Assembly (NCBI RefSeq): GCF_013283195.1
Contig: NZ_JABEKT010000002.1
Span: 868,001 to 932,000 of the forward strand
Length of the DNA stretch: 64,000 nucleotides
Origin: Ensifer adhaerens
Lineage (GTDB): Bacteria > Pseudomonadota > Alphaproteobacteria > Rhizobiales > Rhizobiaceae
Direction of reading: 5' to 3'
The first letter of the stretch is position 1. Every line of letters begins with the position of its first letter. Both the position numbers and the translations under genes were made by a program. This document shows, in pieces, positions 30,801-38,605 of the stretch. The notes beneath the pieces are model-generated. The model saw only the letters and a list, made by a program, of their open reading frames with translations. It did not search any database and was not told the origin of the DNA.

Positions 30801-31381
30801 TTGATGGCAGCATTGCCGGATCCGCTCTGCAGGATGCCGGAGAAATTGCCGCCGCCAAGCGCGCCCTTCTGGTTGCTTTCGGCATAGTTGCCTGGCTTGG
30901 TAGCGTCGTCATTCAGCTGGATGATGCCGGTGTCGTTGCTCGTCGCGCCCTTTTCCTGGGTGTTGCGCGCAATATTGGCGTTGCCGCCCTGGAAGATCGT
31001 GCCGCGGTTGTTGCCGGTCTGGCGGAACGTGTCGACCAGGTTGTTGGTGCCGAACTGGGCAATGCCACCGACGTTCTCGCCCTTCTGCAGGAAGTCACCG
31101 CCGACGACGTTCTGCTTGCCGAGCTGCATGACGCCGAGGTCGTTGTTGCCTTGTTGAGCGTCACCGGCTGCGCCACCTGCTGTCAGCGGCAGGAAGACGT
31201 TCTGCTGGCCGTGCTGGTAGATGAAGCCGCGGTTGGCGCCTTCCTGGGACAGGTAGGCGAAGTTGCTGTCGTCGCGCTGGCCGATGTAACCGGTGTTGGC
31301 TTCCTGCGCTGAAGCGGCTGCGGACATCGCCAGGACGGCAACGCCGGTCAGCAACAAAGTTCTTCTTGCTGAAAATTTCAT
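27866..31381 (-). CDS. Giant curlin-repeat protein (CsgA-like, about 45 repeats)
   Basis: A secreted amyloid-type subunit of 1171 residues, against about 150 in E. coli CsgA. A signal peptide (MKFSARRTLLLTGVAVLAMS, cleavage near AASA) precedes a continuous array of units of 20-25 residues with the pattern A-x-I-x-Q-x-G-x-x-N-x-A-x-N-x-Q, for example ILQDGNNNTASNLQ and IIQSGNRNEAANLQ. I count about 45. Two non-repeat inserts interrupt the array near residues 825-885 and 897-962, and the last units become more hydrophobic (VFVSQ type). The long frame is free of stops and keeps its register throughout. It is first in an operon with csgH-like, csgB-like and csgF genes; the exporter gene csgG has its own unit upstream. 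Confidence 0.9.
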   Translation of the reverse strand: MKFSARRTLLLTGVAVLAMSAAASAQEANTGYIGQRDDSNFAYLSQEGANRGFIYQHGQQNVFLPLTAGGAAGDAQQGNNDLGVMQLGKQNVVGGDFLQKGENVGGIAQFGTNNLVDTFRQTGNNRGTIFQGGNANIARNTQEKGATSNDTGIIQLNDDATKPGNYAESNQKGALGGGNFSGILQSGSGNAAINNQTNETSSNAVTAQSGTGNAGINNQTGSKDGNAGILQVGKGNGAINTQQGGSVDATAIIAQNGKDNSAVNTQTNVDPTSATVIQDGNSNAAANVQTSVNNSDAFILQDGNNNTASNLQSPGSQAGPADKLNASIVQSGNKNNAVNLQAGGAGGGKNNTAQTVQDGNRNTALNSQIGDFHNNGYNNDNKAVIGQVGNDNLAVNTQNDGRNSTATILQGGKRNDAYNLSEGGTKHSSSIAQFGDDNLAVNARNRGGNLTDGNDATILQFGDDNIAANSQNDAVGSEQFTRNSANIGQFGSGNTGTNFQDTGRDNDANIAQFGTGNGASNAQIDSGVKNAANILQVGSGNSGVNVQSGGLEATANIIQGGSNNVAANLQTDVDPTNASILQLGSRNTAGNVQSDLVNSDALIVQDGARNEATNLQTDGADMATIILQKGDRNSAGTIQTGSSDVDAFTLQNGDRNEASNAQSGVNGGTAGILQDGNRNVAGNVQLTSTDVEASIIQSGNRNEAANLQSGVTGSSAAILQDGRDNTAANLQLSSTGVDATIIQSGRFNEAVNSQTASSLSNAFIIQGAGGNNEAANVQNDVVGATALIGQFGWGNTAGNLQQADSSNVVAGILQVGSGNTAYNTQGVTQTVSYEVAPAFDATIKLPMPNYTNWNVGFDLFKFGVEGGPTIATGSGSAPAKDSVALVGQFGDGNAAANVQIGQLILPASGTLSVDITTYEAKTVYSGGSFLGIRKNATTTQSETDKTIETPFTNPLGEVNIPTVASAAGIVQVGDDNEAFNFQTVAAGSLAATVQIGDGNGAANIQTATLGAAAAIVQSGEGNSASNLQNGAILSAAGIIQSGRDNVATTTQIASLGNAALTIQNGKKNVAGTNQSNTVGNTSLIVQSSNNSLALVDQSGAGGHSSAVVQAGAYSNAWISQTGSASNSVVLQYGSGSSDADRNYAIVSQGNSGQNSVVIQAGSRNVAFVSQN

Positions 31382-31560
31382 GGACTTCTCCCTTTTGTTC
31401 GGCGCCGGCGTCTTGGTCGCCCTGAAGCGCCGCACTCAATTAGAGCGTTAACAATTCGTTTAATATCACTGCGTCCTGTGTCTGAACAAGGCGCTCCTAC
31501 AGAATAATTAAGTAGTAGTTAATCACAAAAATAGAAACACCCAAAATTGGGGTAATTATG
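31382..31560 (-). promoter_or_regulatory. AT-rich upstream region of the giant curlin operon
   Basis: The 180 bases before the curlin gene are unusually AT-rich, with GTTAACAATTCGTTTAATAT next to the gene and TTAATTATTC-type hexamers further up. They lie downstream of the csgG terminator, so the operon needs its own promoter here. I cannot fix the -35/-10 pair with confidence. Confidence 0.5.
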
Positions 31561-31574
31561 TCGGTAGTGTCGAA

Positions 31575-31623
31575 ACAAAAAAACACGCTGCGGCGAATCA
31601 ATATAGATTCGCCGCAGCGTGTT
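31575..31623 (-). terminator. Rho-independent terminator of csgG
   Basis: An 18-base perfect stem (AACACGCTGCGGCGAATC and its complement, 6-base loop, 31582-31623) is followed on the minus strand by a run of seven T (31577-31583). It lies 54 bases after the csgG stop and separates csgG from the giant curlin operon. Confidence 0.93.
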
Positions 31624-31677
31624 ATTAAATAGATTTACTTTTAGCCTTGTTTATACTTTGAGGGTATCGCAGGTCGG

Positions 31678-32523
31678 TTATGAGGACGGAAGCGAGATAT
31701 TTCCATATTTCTCTTCATAGGCCCGAATGAACTCTGCTTCGCGCGTGCGGTCCTTCAGATGCCAGAGGCCCTGGCGCACACCATCGACGGCGAGCGAATA
31801 GACGCCGAGTTCGATGCCTTCTCTGACAGCCAGCGAGCCTGGATCGTTGCGCGACTGGCCGAGTTCGATCTCGAGCAGTTCGCCGGCGGTCGCAAACTTG
31901 TATGCCCCGCCACGAACCTGCACCGAGTAGATTTGCTTGGTCGTGGTGGTGGAGGCGAGGACTTCGCCGGTTTGCACGCTGACGGCGCGCAGATTGACGG
32001 TGACGATATCGGAGCGATACTGCACGTCCCCGCCGATCCCGAGATAGCGTGCACCGGCGCCGCCGGTCAGTTCGTTGGAATCGTATCCGACGATGCCGCC
32101 CTCGAGCAGCAGTCCGGCGAACCGCACGGGCGGCAGGCCACTCTGACGGCCATAGGCGCGTTGCGTGTTCTCGATCAGTGTTCGTTCCTGGACGAGATTC
32201 TTGAGGCCCGAGCGTTCGACGACCCGGAACCACTGGCCGTTACCGGTCTTCTTGAGCACGTCGACCAGGATCGCAGCACCGCCCTGTGTGACAGCGCGGC
32301 TGTATTCCGCAAAAGCCTCGTTGGGCTTTGCCTGGCCGGTGAGGTCAGGGAAATCATAAACCGCGATATCGACCGGGATCTCGGGCAATGGCATCGACTT
32401 TACCTTCGGTGTCGTCTTCGTCGGTGCGGTCAGCGTCGCCGCCGGCGTATCCAATTGTTGACCGCTTTGACATCCCGCAAGGAGCCCACCAAAGACACAA
32501 AGAGCTGCCAGTTTGAACTTCAT
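31678..32523 (-). CDS. csgG: Curli secretion channel lipoprotein CsgG
   Basis: CsgG forms the nonameric outer-membrane pore that exports curlin subunits. The 281-residue precursor has a lipoprotein signal with lipobox LLAGC (Cys18), then the conserved core with IPVDIAVYDFPDLTGQAKPN, VERSGLKNLVQERTLIENTQ, a glycine-rich LLLEGGIVGYDSN strand segment and VNLRAVSVQTGEVLAS. Length matches the family. ATG 32523 is the start because only it gives the lipobox near the N-terminus. A palindromic operator candidate lies about 100 bases upstream and a strong terminator downstream, so it is a separate unit from the subunit genes. Confidence 0.95.
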   Translation of the reverse strand: MKFKLAALCVFGGLLAGCQSGQQLDTPAATLTAPTKTTPKVKSMPLPEIPVDIAVYDFPDLTGQAKPNEAFAEYSRAVTQGGAAILVDVLKKTGNGQWFRVVERSGLKNLVQERTLIENTQRAYGRQSGLPPVRFAGLLLEGGIVGYDSNELTGGAGARYLGIGGDVQYRSDIVTVNLRAVSVQTGEVLASTTTTKQIYSVQVRGGAYKFATAGELLEIELGQSRNDPGSLAVREGIELGVYSLAVDGVRQGLWHLKDRTREAEFIRAYEEKYGNISLPSS

Positions 32524-32623
32524 AATTCCCCCGTCAGGTTGCTGCCGCAAGTTGCAGCAAGCCATACGTCATCGCTTCTCGAGCCGGATCCGGCCGAAAC
32601 TATAGGCGTGCAAATATACTTTT

Positions 32624-32643
32624 CCGGAAACTATAGTTTTCGG
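32624..32643. promoter_or_regulatory. Palindromic operator candidate upstream of csgG
   Basis: CCGGAAACTATAGTTTTCGG is a near-perfect 20-base palindrome with a perfect AAACTATAGTTT core. A further copy of one arm, CCGAAACTATAG, lies at 32594-32605, with its GAAACTATAG centred exactly 31 bases (three helical turns) from the other. The sites are 70-120 bases before csgG and look like tandem binding sites for a dimeric regulator. Confidence 0.65.
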
Positions 32644-32864
32644 AACGAAAGCATTTCGAGACTGATTGACTACCCTCAGTGATCCACCCGACCGAACTAG
32701 CCCAGCCCTGGTCTGGCGAATTTATTGCACCGCTTCCCTACCACTGAAGTTTTATGGGTTCGCAGTCCCATTTTTGGGTGAATCCGCGATTTTGGCCGAA
32801 AATGAGGCAGGAATGCACAATCTGGTTAACGCGATGGTAACCATGACCGTTCCGGCATTAGGAC
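32644..32864. other. Intergenic region between csgG and the small secreted protein gene
   Basis: No gene is supported here. Short frames exist on both strands but lack ribosome sites and coding-like composition. Together with 32524-32643 it forms the leader and promoter region of csgG on the minus strand. Confidence 0.4.
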
Positions 32865-33248
32865 CTAACGGCTGACCGTCCCACGCCCGACTGTGGGCCA
32901 TTCCGTGTCGGACGAAATCAACCGGACGATTGCCGACGAGCCGGCACCAACGGTGGGCACGACATCGCTTGCTGCACGCTGGACGGTGCTGGAGCTGGCG
33001 GAAGAGGCAGCTTGCCCGCCGGCTTTTCCTGGTCGAGCAGATGAGGCTGAAGTATTTCTTTTTGCTTGTGAATTTGTCGTCGAAACATTCGGTTTTGCGC
33101 CGGATGGCATCTGGTCGACATAGGCTTTGTTGCCGCCATTTCGGTTGACCTGGTCGACATAGGCCTGTGCCCAGACCGTGCCGCTCGTCAACAGCGACAG
33201 GCAGAGGAAGGCGGAAATTCGCATGGGCGACAGCAGGTTCGAAGTCAT
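32865..33248 (-). CDS. Small secreted protein with a duplicated AYVDQ motif
   Basis: A 127-residue exported protein with a signal peptide (MRISAFLCLSLLTSGTVWA, cleavage AQA). The mature start has two units, AYVDQVNRNGGNK and AYVDQMPSG, which echo the Q-x-N-x-x-G-x-N-x-A-x-V-x-Q pattern of curlin repeats in miniature. The rest is Ser/Ala/Gly-rich and likely disordered. ATG 33248 follows GGTGAAG; GTG 33257 is possible. It lies directly before csgG on the same strand and may be a minor fibre component or accessory. I do not recognise a named family. Confidence 0.65.
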   Translation of the reverse strand: MTSNLLSPMRISAFLCLSLLTSGTVWAQAYVDQVNRNGGNKAYVDQMPSGAKPNVSTTNSQAKRNTSASSARPGKAGGQAASSASSSTVQRAASDVVPTVGAGSSAIVRLISSDTEWPTVGRGTVSR

Positions 33249-33388
33249 ATTCTTCACCAAATCTAAAAACCCTGATTAGACATGATCCTTATGCATTTCT
33301 TCATAAAACCACAATCGGCAACGCCTGTTTGACTCAGGTAATGTTCCGTGGAAGACAAAATGCACGAAGATATATTGGAGGACTCCCC

Positions 33389-34117
33389 ATGACGTGCAGG
33401 AACGCGATGCGTCTTGTGTTCGGCTTTTCGACGGCCTTGGTGCTCGCTTCGCCGTTGCCGCTGGCGGCGCAGGACTCGCCGGGGCCGATGTTCTCCACCC
33501 CCGCATCCCGCTCGACAACAGGTGCACCGATCCTGATCGACCCAAACGCAGACGGAAACGGCCAGATCATCGACTCCGTCGGCGGCAAGACGCAGATGCG
33601 GCCTGCCGGGACCTCTGACAAGGCGCAGAAGCCTGCGCAAGCGCAGCCATCAATGACCGGGGCTGCCGCCGAGCAGTTCAAGCAATGGGCGCTGCAATGC
33701 GTCGAACTGGGTAAGGAGCCTGCCCGCTGCCAGATCTCCGGCAGCACACTGTCCGGCGACGGCAAGCAGGTGATCCTGGTGATGAGCCTTGCGTTTCGTC
33801 CGGACGGAAAGACGGTTGCGATGCAAATGGCGGTGCCGCTCGGCGTCGCGTTGAAGGACGGGGTCAAGATCAATGTGGCTGGCGGTTACGAAGCGGCAAT
33901 GGCGCTCAGCCGTTGCACGCCGCAGGGTTGCCTTGTCGAAGGTGCCGTCGAGCCGGCGCTGGTCGAAGCGATGAAGGCGAAGGCGGCAGCAACCGTCACG
34001 GTGGCAACGCCGGAAGGCAAGGCGATCCCGATCACGCTATCGCTTTCCGGCTTTTCCGACGCCTACACCGCCCTTCTCGGGCGCCACGCGGACGCAAAGA
34101 AGGCGAGCAGCAACTGA
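33389..34117 (+). CDS. Invasion-associated locus B (IalB) family protein
   Basis: A periplasmic protein of 242 residues with a signal peptide (VFGFSTALVLASPLPLAAQ), a proline/alanine-rich linker and then the IalB domain: WALQCVELGKEPARCQISG, VAMQMAVPLGVALKDGVKI, MALSRCTPQGCLVEGAV and ITLSLSGFSDAY. Four cysteines sit in the two expected pairs. The family is widespread in rhizobia and Bartonella; its biochemical role is not established. ATG 33389 follows TTGGAGG. It is divergent from the small curlin-like gene. Confidence 0.88.
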   Translation: MTCRNAMRLVFGFSTALVLASPLPLAAQDSPGPMFSTPASRSTTGAPILIDPNADGNGQIIDSVGGKTQMRPAGTSDKAQKPAQAQPSMTGAAAEQFKQWALQCVELGKEPARCQISGSTLSGDGKQVILVMSLAFRPDGKTVAMQMAVPLGVALKDGVKINVAGGYEAAMALSRCTPQGCLVEGAVEPALVEAMKAKAAATVTVATPEGKAIPITLSLSGFSDAYTALLGRHADAKKASSN

Positions 34118-34192
34118 GTGGGGATCGCTCGGGCGACAACCGGCTTTGTCGCCCGCCGGCTCCCTTCGAAGGACATGCCGGGCTACCGCGGG

Positions 34193-35113
34193 CTATATCC
34201 CGTGCAGCACCTGTGTCGCCTTGACTGCGGCCGAGGCGCGGTTTTCGACGCCGAGCTTCACATAGATCTGCTCAAGATGCTTGGTCACCGTGCGTGAGCT
34301 CAAGCCGAGGATCTCGCCGATGTCGCGGTTGGATTTCCCCTTGGCAATCCAGAGCAGCACCTCGGACTCGCGTTGGGTCAGGGCGAAATGCTGACGCAGC
34401 ATCTCGTCGTCGCTTCGTCGGCTTTCGGCCGTCAGCCTGAACAGGTACTCGTTGGCGCCGATCGAGCCGAGAAACGAGACCTGCAGGCCGGATTGCCCGG
34501 GCTCTTCGAGCGTAAAACTGTTTTCCCGCTTTCCGCCGGCCTCGGTCTTTTCCATCCAGGCTGCAATGCGTCTGGCGATCGTTGCCAGGCCCTCATCGCT
34601 GCCGGTTGCCGCGTTGACCAGGCGGTTGGCCTGCGGTGTCGACCAGCGAACGCTGCCATCAGAGCGAACGGCAAGCAGATGGCGACCGGCGGCATCGAGC
34701 GCGACGCGGGCGCTTTGCGCTGAGCGGGCATTGGAGAGATGAACGCGGATGCGCGCCCTCAGTTCATCGATGTTGATGGGTTTCGTCAGATAGTCGACAC
34801 CGCCGGCTTCGAGCGCATGGACCACATGCTCGGTTTCGGTGAGCCCTGTCATGAACAGCACCGGCGTCTGGCCAACCGAGGCGTTGGCCTTCAGTCTGAG
34901 GCAGGTTTCGAACCCGTCCATGCCGGGCATGACCGCATCCAGGAGAATGACGTCGGGGGTGATCCGGTCGGCAATCGACAGGGCGGCATTGCCGGAGGTG
35001 GCGATCAGCACGGAAAAGCCGGATTGCTCCAAAGCTTCGGTCAAAAAACCGAGCGCTTCGGGGGAATCGTCCACTAGCAGGACGATGTCGCGACGATCAT
35101 AAGTCTCAACCAC
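34193..35113 (-). CDS. Response regulator with LuxR-type output domain
   Basis: The 306 residues comprise a receiver domain (IVLLVDDSPEALGFL, phospho-acceptor Asp in VILLDAVMPGMDG, TKP lysine), a middle linker resembling a degenerate PAS segment, and a C-terminal LuxR helix-turn-helix (LTQRESEVLLWIAKGKSNRD, LGLSSRTVTKHLEQIYVKLG). I take GTG 35113 as the start, behind GGAG and overlapping the end of the hybrid kinase gene by 8 bases. It is the natural partner of that kinase, and the pair probably controls the nearby urea transporter genes. Confidence 0.88.
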   Translation of the reverse strand: MVETYDRRDIVLLVDDSPEALGFLTEALEQSGFSVLIATSGNAALSIADRITPDVILLDAVMPGMDGFETCLRLKANASVGQTPVLFMTGLTETEHVVHALEAGGVDYLTKPINIDELRARIRVHLSNARSAQSARVALDAAGRHLLAVRSDGSVRWSTPQANRLVNAATGSDEGLATIARRIAAWMEKTEAGGKRENSFTLEEPGQSGLQVSFLGSIGANEYLFRLTAESRRSDDEMLRQHFALTQRESEVLLWIAKGKSNRDIGEILGLSSRTVTKHLEQIYVKLGVENRASAAVKATQVLHGI

Positions 35114-38100
35114 GGGTGATGGCTCCAATCGTCGTTTTTTCCTTCAGGAAGGCATCATAACCGGAGAGGTCGAAGGCCTGCACATAGGCTCGCGCTGCCT
35201 TGACGAAGAGCTGATGTTCCGGTTGCAGGCCGATCTCGGCAAGCTTGGCCTCGATGCCTCTGACATAGCCGATCTCGCCGAGCCGGATCAATTCTTCCAC
35301 ATGGTGCTGACCGGGCAGCGTCATCGCATCCGCGCATGCAGCAACCGGTTCTTCAGATGCTTCGCCCTCATGGATCCAGGTGAGGCCGAGTTGCACGGCG
35401 AGTTTGTCCGCGAGTTGTCCGACGCCAAAGGGCTTGGTGAGTGTATCATTGTGGCCGACAAAGGCGCCGGTGGTCGACCCGTCGCCGATATTGGCGGACA
35501 GCATTATGATCGGCGCCACCTTGCCGTCGCGTCGCAATCGATCAACGAGGTCCCAGCCGCTCATATCGGGCATGGAGATATCGACGAGAAAGATATCCGG
35601 GCTGAGCGCTTCAAGCATGGCGAGGCATTGCTTGCCGCTGTCAGCCGTCAGCACGGTGAAATCCATCGGCGTGAGAATTTCGCGCATGAGGTCGCGGTGA
35701 TCGGCGTTGTCGTCGACCACCATGATTGTCCGCCGCGGGCCGAGATAGGAGGTGATCCGTCGCACGGCCACAAGCGGCGCCGGCCGGTCGACGGCGGAAA
35801 GCATCAGCCGGACCTTGAAGGTCGTGCCCTTGTTCGGTTCGCTGACGACGGATATCTCGCCGCCGAGCGTCTGTGTCAGCAACCGGGTGATGGTCAGCCC
35901 CAGGCCGAGACCTGGCATGCTGCCGAGATGCTCCGCCTCGCCGCGCTGGAAGGGGTCGAAGATGCGTGGCAGATCCCTCTCGGTTATGCCTCGGCCGCTA
36001 TCGCTGATCGTAAATGTCGCAACCTGGCTGCGATAGTCGATATCGAAGCGGATCTCGCCGCGCTCGGTGAACTTCATGGCGTTCGAGAGCAGATTGACGA
36101 GGATCTGGCGCAGCCGCTTTTCGTCTGTCTTGACGTAGCGTGGCAGGCTGGAGGCGCGCCGATGTTCGAAGGCGATGCCTTTCGCCTGCGCCTGCGGCCG
36201 GAACATCTCGACGACCTGGTCGAGGAAGTCGTAAACGTTGATTTCGTTGGAATAGACCTGCAGCTTGCCCGCCTCGATCTTGGAGATGTCGAGAAGCCCG
36301 TCGATGAGACCGGAGAGATGGTCGGCGCTGCGTTTGATCACCTTGATCGCGCCCTGTCGCCCCGGTGGGATCGTTTCATCGCGCTCAAGCACCTGTGCGT
36401 AACCGAGTACGGCGTTGAGCGGCGTGCGCAGTTCATGGCTGAGGCCGACGACATAGCGGCTCTTGGCGCGATTGGCTGCTTCGGCGGTCTCCTTTGCCTG
36501 CTGCAGGGCGGCGTCGGTCTTCTTGTGTGCGGCGATTTCTTTCAGGAGCAGCGTGTTCTGTCGCGATGATTCTTCCTCGGCGACGACACGGCTGTCATGG
36601 GCGAGCACATAGAACCAGCAGACAATGCCGGCGAGCACGGCAAAGACGAAGAAGACGACGGCAATGGTTCGCTCGACGACGACAGCCGTCTCCGGCGAGG
36701 CGTTGCCGGTCTGATGCGCGATCATCGCCAGGATCAGGCCGATGCCGGCGATCGAGAGCACGGCCGAAATGGCGTAGCGGCCGAGGCGGGTCGTCAGCTT
36801 CGCCGTTATGGATTCGGGCAGAAGGGCGTGCGCGACCGTGGCCACCTGTGCGTTGAAGCGGGCCTTCGGCTTGCACATGTCATGGCAGCGGCTGTCGAGT
36901 GAACAGCAGAGCGAACAGATGGGGGCGGCATAGGCCGGACACCAGGCCATGTCCTCCGGCTCGAAGGGGTGTTCGCAGATCGAGCAGGTGATCTCACTTT
37001 TGCTCGCCCAGCTCTTTCTTGGCTTGCGGGCGAGGTAGTATTTGCCGCCCGTTCCCCAAGCAATCAGCGGTGAGGCGACGAAGGCGACGATGAGAGCAAT
37101 GTAGGGCGCAAGCGATGCGGCGATGGCACCGAAGGTGCCGAAGTGCGCGATGAGCGCAATCGTTGCCGAAAGCGCCATGGCGCCGAGGCCGACCGGGTTG
37201 ATGTCATAGAGGTGAGCGCGCTTGAATTCGATGCCGGGCGGCGACAGGCCAAGTGGTTTGTTGATGAAGAGGTCGGCCGAAATGGTGCAGAGCCATGCCA
37301 TGGCGACGATCGAGAAGACGCCGAGCGTTTCCTCCAGCAGTTTGTAGATGCCGAGTTCCATCAAAAGCAGCGCGATCGCCACGTTGAACACCAGCCAGAC
37401 GACGCGTCCGGGATGGCTGTGGGTGAGGCGCGAGAAGAAATTAGACCAGGCGAGCGACCCGGCATAGGCGTTCATGACGTTGATCTTCAACTGCGAGACG
37501 ACGACGAAGGCGACCATCAAAAGGAGGGCGGCGGTCTCCGATGGGATCATGTAGCCGAAGGCGGTGTAGTACATCTGCGCCGGATCTGCGGCCTGTGTCG
37601 ATGGAACGCCGGACGAAAGCGCCAGCACGACGAGAAAAGACCCGGCCAGCAGTTTCGGCGCGCCAACCAAAACCCAGCCAGAGCCTGCCAGGAAGATGGC
37701 GACGCGGTGATGCAGCTTGCGCTGTCCGTCCGGCGGCAGAAAGCGCAGGAAGTCGACCTGCTCGCCGATCTGTGCCATCAGCGCGAAGATCACTGCCGAG
37801 GCCGCGCCGAACTCGATGAGGTCGAAGGGCGCAAGCGTGCCGGGCGGCCCGGATGCGTGGTGCATGCCGGCATAGGCAAGCCAGATGCCGACCTTCTCCC
37901 AATCGGCAAAGGCGATGAAAAGGAACGGCAGGATATTGAGCACGATCCAGAAGGGCTGGGTGATCAGTTGGAATTTGCTGATGAGTCGCACGCCATGGGT
38001 GACGAGTGGGATGACGACGACGGCGCTGACGATGTAACCGACCCAAAGCGGGATGCCGAGCGCAAGCTCCAGCGCTCCCGACATGATCGAGGCCTCGATC

Positions 38101-38492
38101 GCAAAGAGGATGAAGGTGAAGCTGGCATAGATCAGCGACGTCAGCGTCGAGCCGATATAGCCGAAGCTGGCGCCCCGGGTCAGAAGGTCGATATCGACGC
38201 CGTGGCGGATGGCGTAGCGGCTGATCGGCAGGCCGACCGTCAGGATCATCAGACTGGCGATCAGGATGGCGACGATGGCGTTGGTCGTGCCGTAGGACAT
38301 GGTGATCGCGCCGCCGATGGCTTCGAGCGCCAGAAACGAGATCGCGCCGATCGCGGTCTGAGAAATGCGCTCGGAGGAGAAGCGCCGCGCACTCTTGGCG
38401 GTGAAGCGCAGCGCATAGTCTTCCAGCGTCTGGTCGGCGACCCAGCGATTGTATTCACGTCGAACGGGAATGATGCGCTGGCGTGCCGCCAT
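35106..38492 (-). CDS. NCS1 transporter-histidine kinase-receiver fusion protein
   Basis: A 1128-residue hybrid sensor. Residues 1 to about 490 are a complete NCS1-type (cytosine/purine/allantoin) permease with about twelve hydrophobic helices. Next come a cysteine-rich segment starting CSIC at 503-506 and continuing through CPAYAAPICSLCC to CHDMC, likely a metal site, then two more helices, a coiled linker, a histidine kinase (H-box SHELRTPLNAVLGYAQ with His686; NLLSNAMKF; DSGRGI; GLGLGLTI) and a receiver with Asp971 in FLVDISMPDMSG. The transporter part likely acts as the ligand sensor. It overlaps the LuxR-type regulator gene, and urtABCDE lies close by, so a urea, purine or allantoin signal is likely. 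Confidence 0.9.
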   Translation of the reverse strand: MAARQRIIPVRREYNRWVADQTLEDYALRFTAKSARRFSSERISQTAIGAISFLALEAIGGAITMSYGTTNAIVAILIASLMILTVGLPISRYAIRHGVDIDLLTRGASFGYIGSTLTSLIYASFTFILFAIEASIMSGALELALGIPLWVGYIVSAVVVIPLVTHGVRLISKFQLITQPFWIVLNILPFLFIAFADWEKVGIWLAYAGMHHASGPPGTLAPFDLIEFGAASAVIFALMAQIGEQVDFLRFLPPDGQRKLHHRVAIFLAGSGWVLVGAPKLLAGSFLVVLALSSGVPSTQAADPAQMYYTAFGYMIPSETAALLLMVAFVVVSQLKINVMNAYAGSLAWSNFFSRLTHSHPGRVVWLVFNVAIALLLMELGIYKLLEETLGVFSIVAMAWLCTISADLFINKPLGLSPPGIEFKRAHLYDINPVGLGAMALSATIALIAHFGTFGAIAASLAPYIALIVAFVASPLIAWGTGGKYYLARKPRKSWASKSEITCSICEHPFEPEDMAWCPAYAAPICSLCCSLDSRCHDMCKPKARFNAQVATVAHALLPESITAKLTTRLGRYAISAVLSIAGIGLILAMIAHQTGNASPETAVVVERTIAVVFFVFAVLAGIVCWFYVLAHDSRVVAEEESSRQNTLLLKEIAAHKKTDAALQQAKETAEAANRAKSRYVVGLSHELRTPLNAVLGYAQVLERDETIPPGRQGAIKVIKRSADHLSGLIDGLLDISKIEAGKLQVYSNEINVYDFLDQVVEMFRPQAQAKGIAFEHRRASSLPRYVKTDEKRLRQILVNLLSNAMKFTERGEIRFDIDYRSQVATFTISDSGRGITERDLPRIFDPFQRGEAEHLGSMPGLGLGLTITRLLTQTLGGEISVVSEPNKGTTFKVRLMLSAVDRPAPLVAVRRITSYLGPRRTIMVVDDNADHRDLMREILTPMDFTVLTADSGKQCLAMLEALSPDIFLVDISMPDMSGWDLVDRLRRDGKVAPIIMLSANIGDGSTTGAFVGHNDTLTKPFGVGQLADKLAVQLGLTWIHEGEASEEPVAACADAMTLPGQHHVEELIRLGEIGYVRGIEAKLAEIGLQPEHQLFVKAARAYVQAFDLSGYDAFLKEKTTIGAITRG

Positions 38493-38605
38493 GTTGCCTC
38501 GTCATCTCTCGCATTGCCGGCAGGTTAATGCCTATTTTCACGGCACAAAGAGTCTATGCGTGAAATTTATGCAATGCGGAGAGGGCGAAAGCAAGTGTCA
38601 AAGGC

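Noticed and set aside
28000-31300. Regular short DNA periodicity, considered as a CRISPR array or satellite
   Set aside because: Units are of variable length and differ in DNA sequence, but conserve a protein pattern in one open frame with signal peptide, so it is a coding repeat.
29741-31312. 523-codon plus-strand frame opposite the giant curlin
   Set aside because: It is the mirror of the repeat array. The minus strand has the signal peptide, the ribosome site and clear curlin motifs; the plus frame is a by-product of the biased codons.
32865-33248. Small secreted protein considered as CsgE
   Set aside because: It lacks the conserved CsgE core and is largely Ser/Ala-rich; only size and position would fit.
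37143-38528. 461-codon plus-strand frame opposite the hybrid kinase
   Set aside because: Asp/Arg-rich composition typical of antisense to membrane helices; no motifs.
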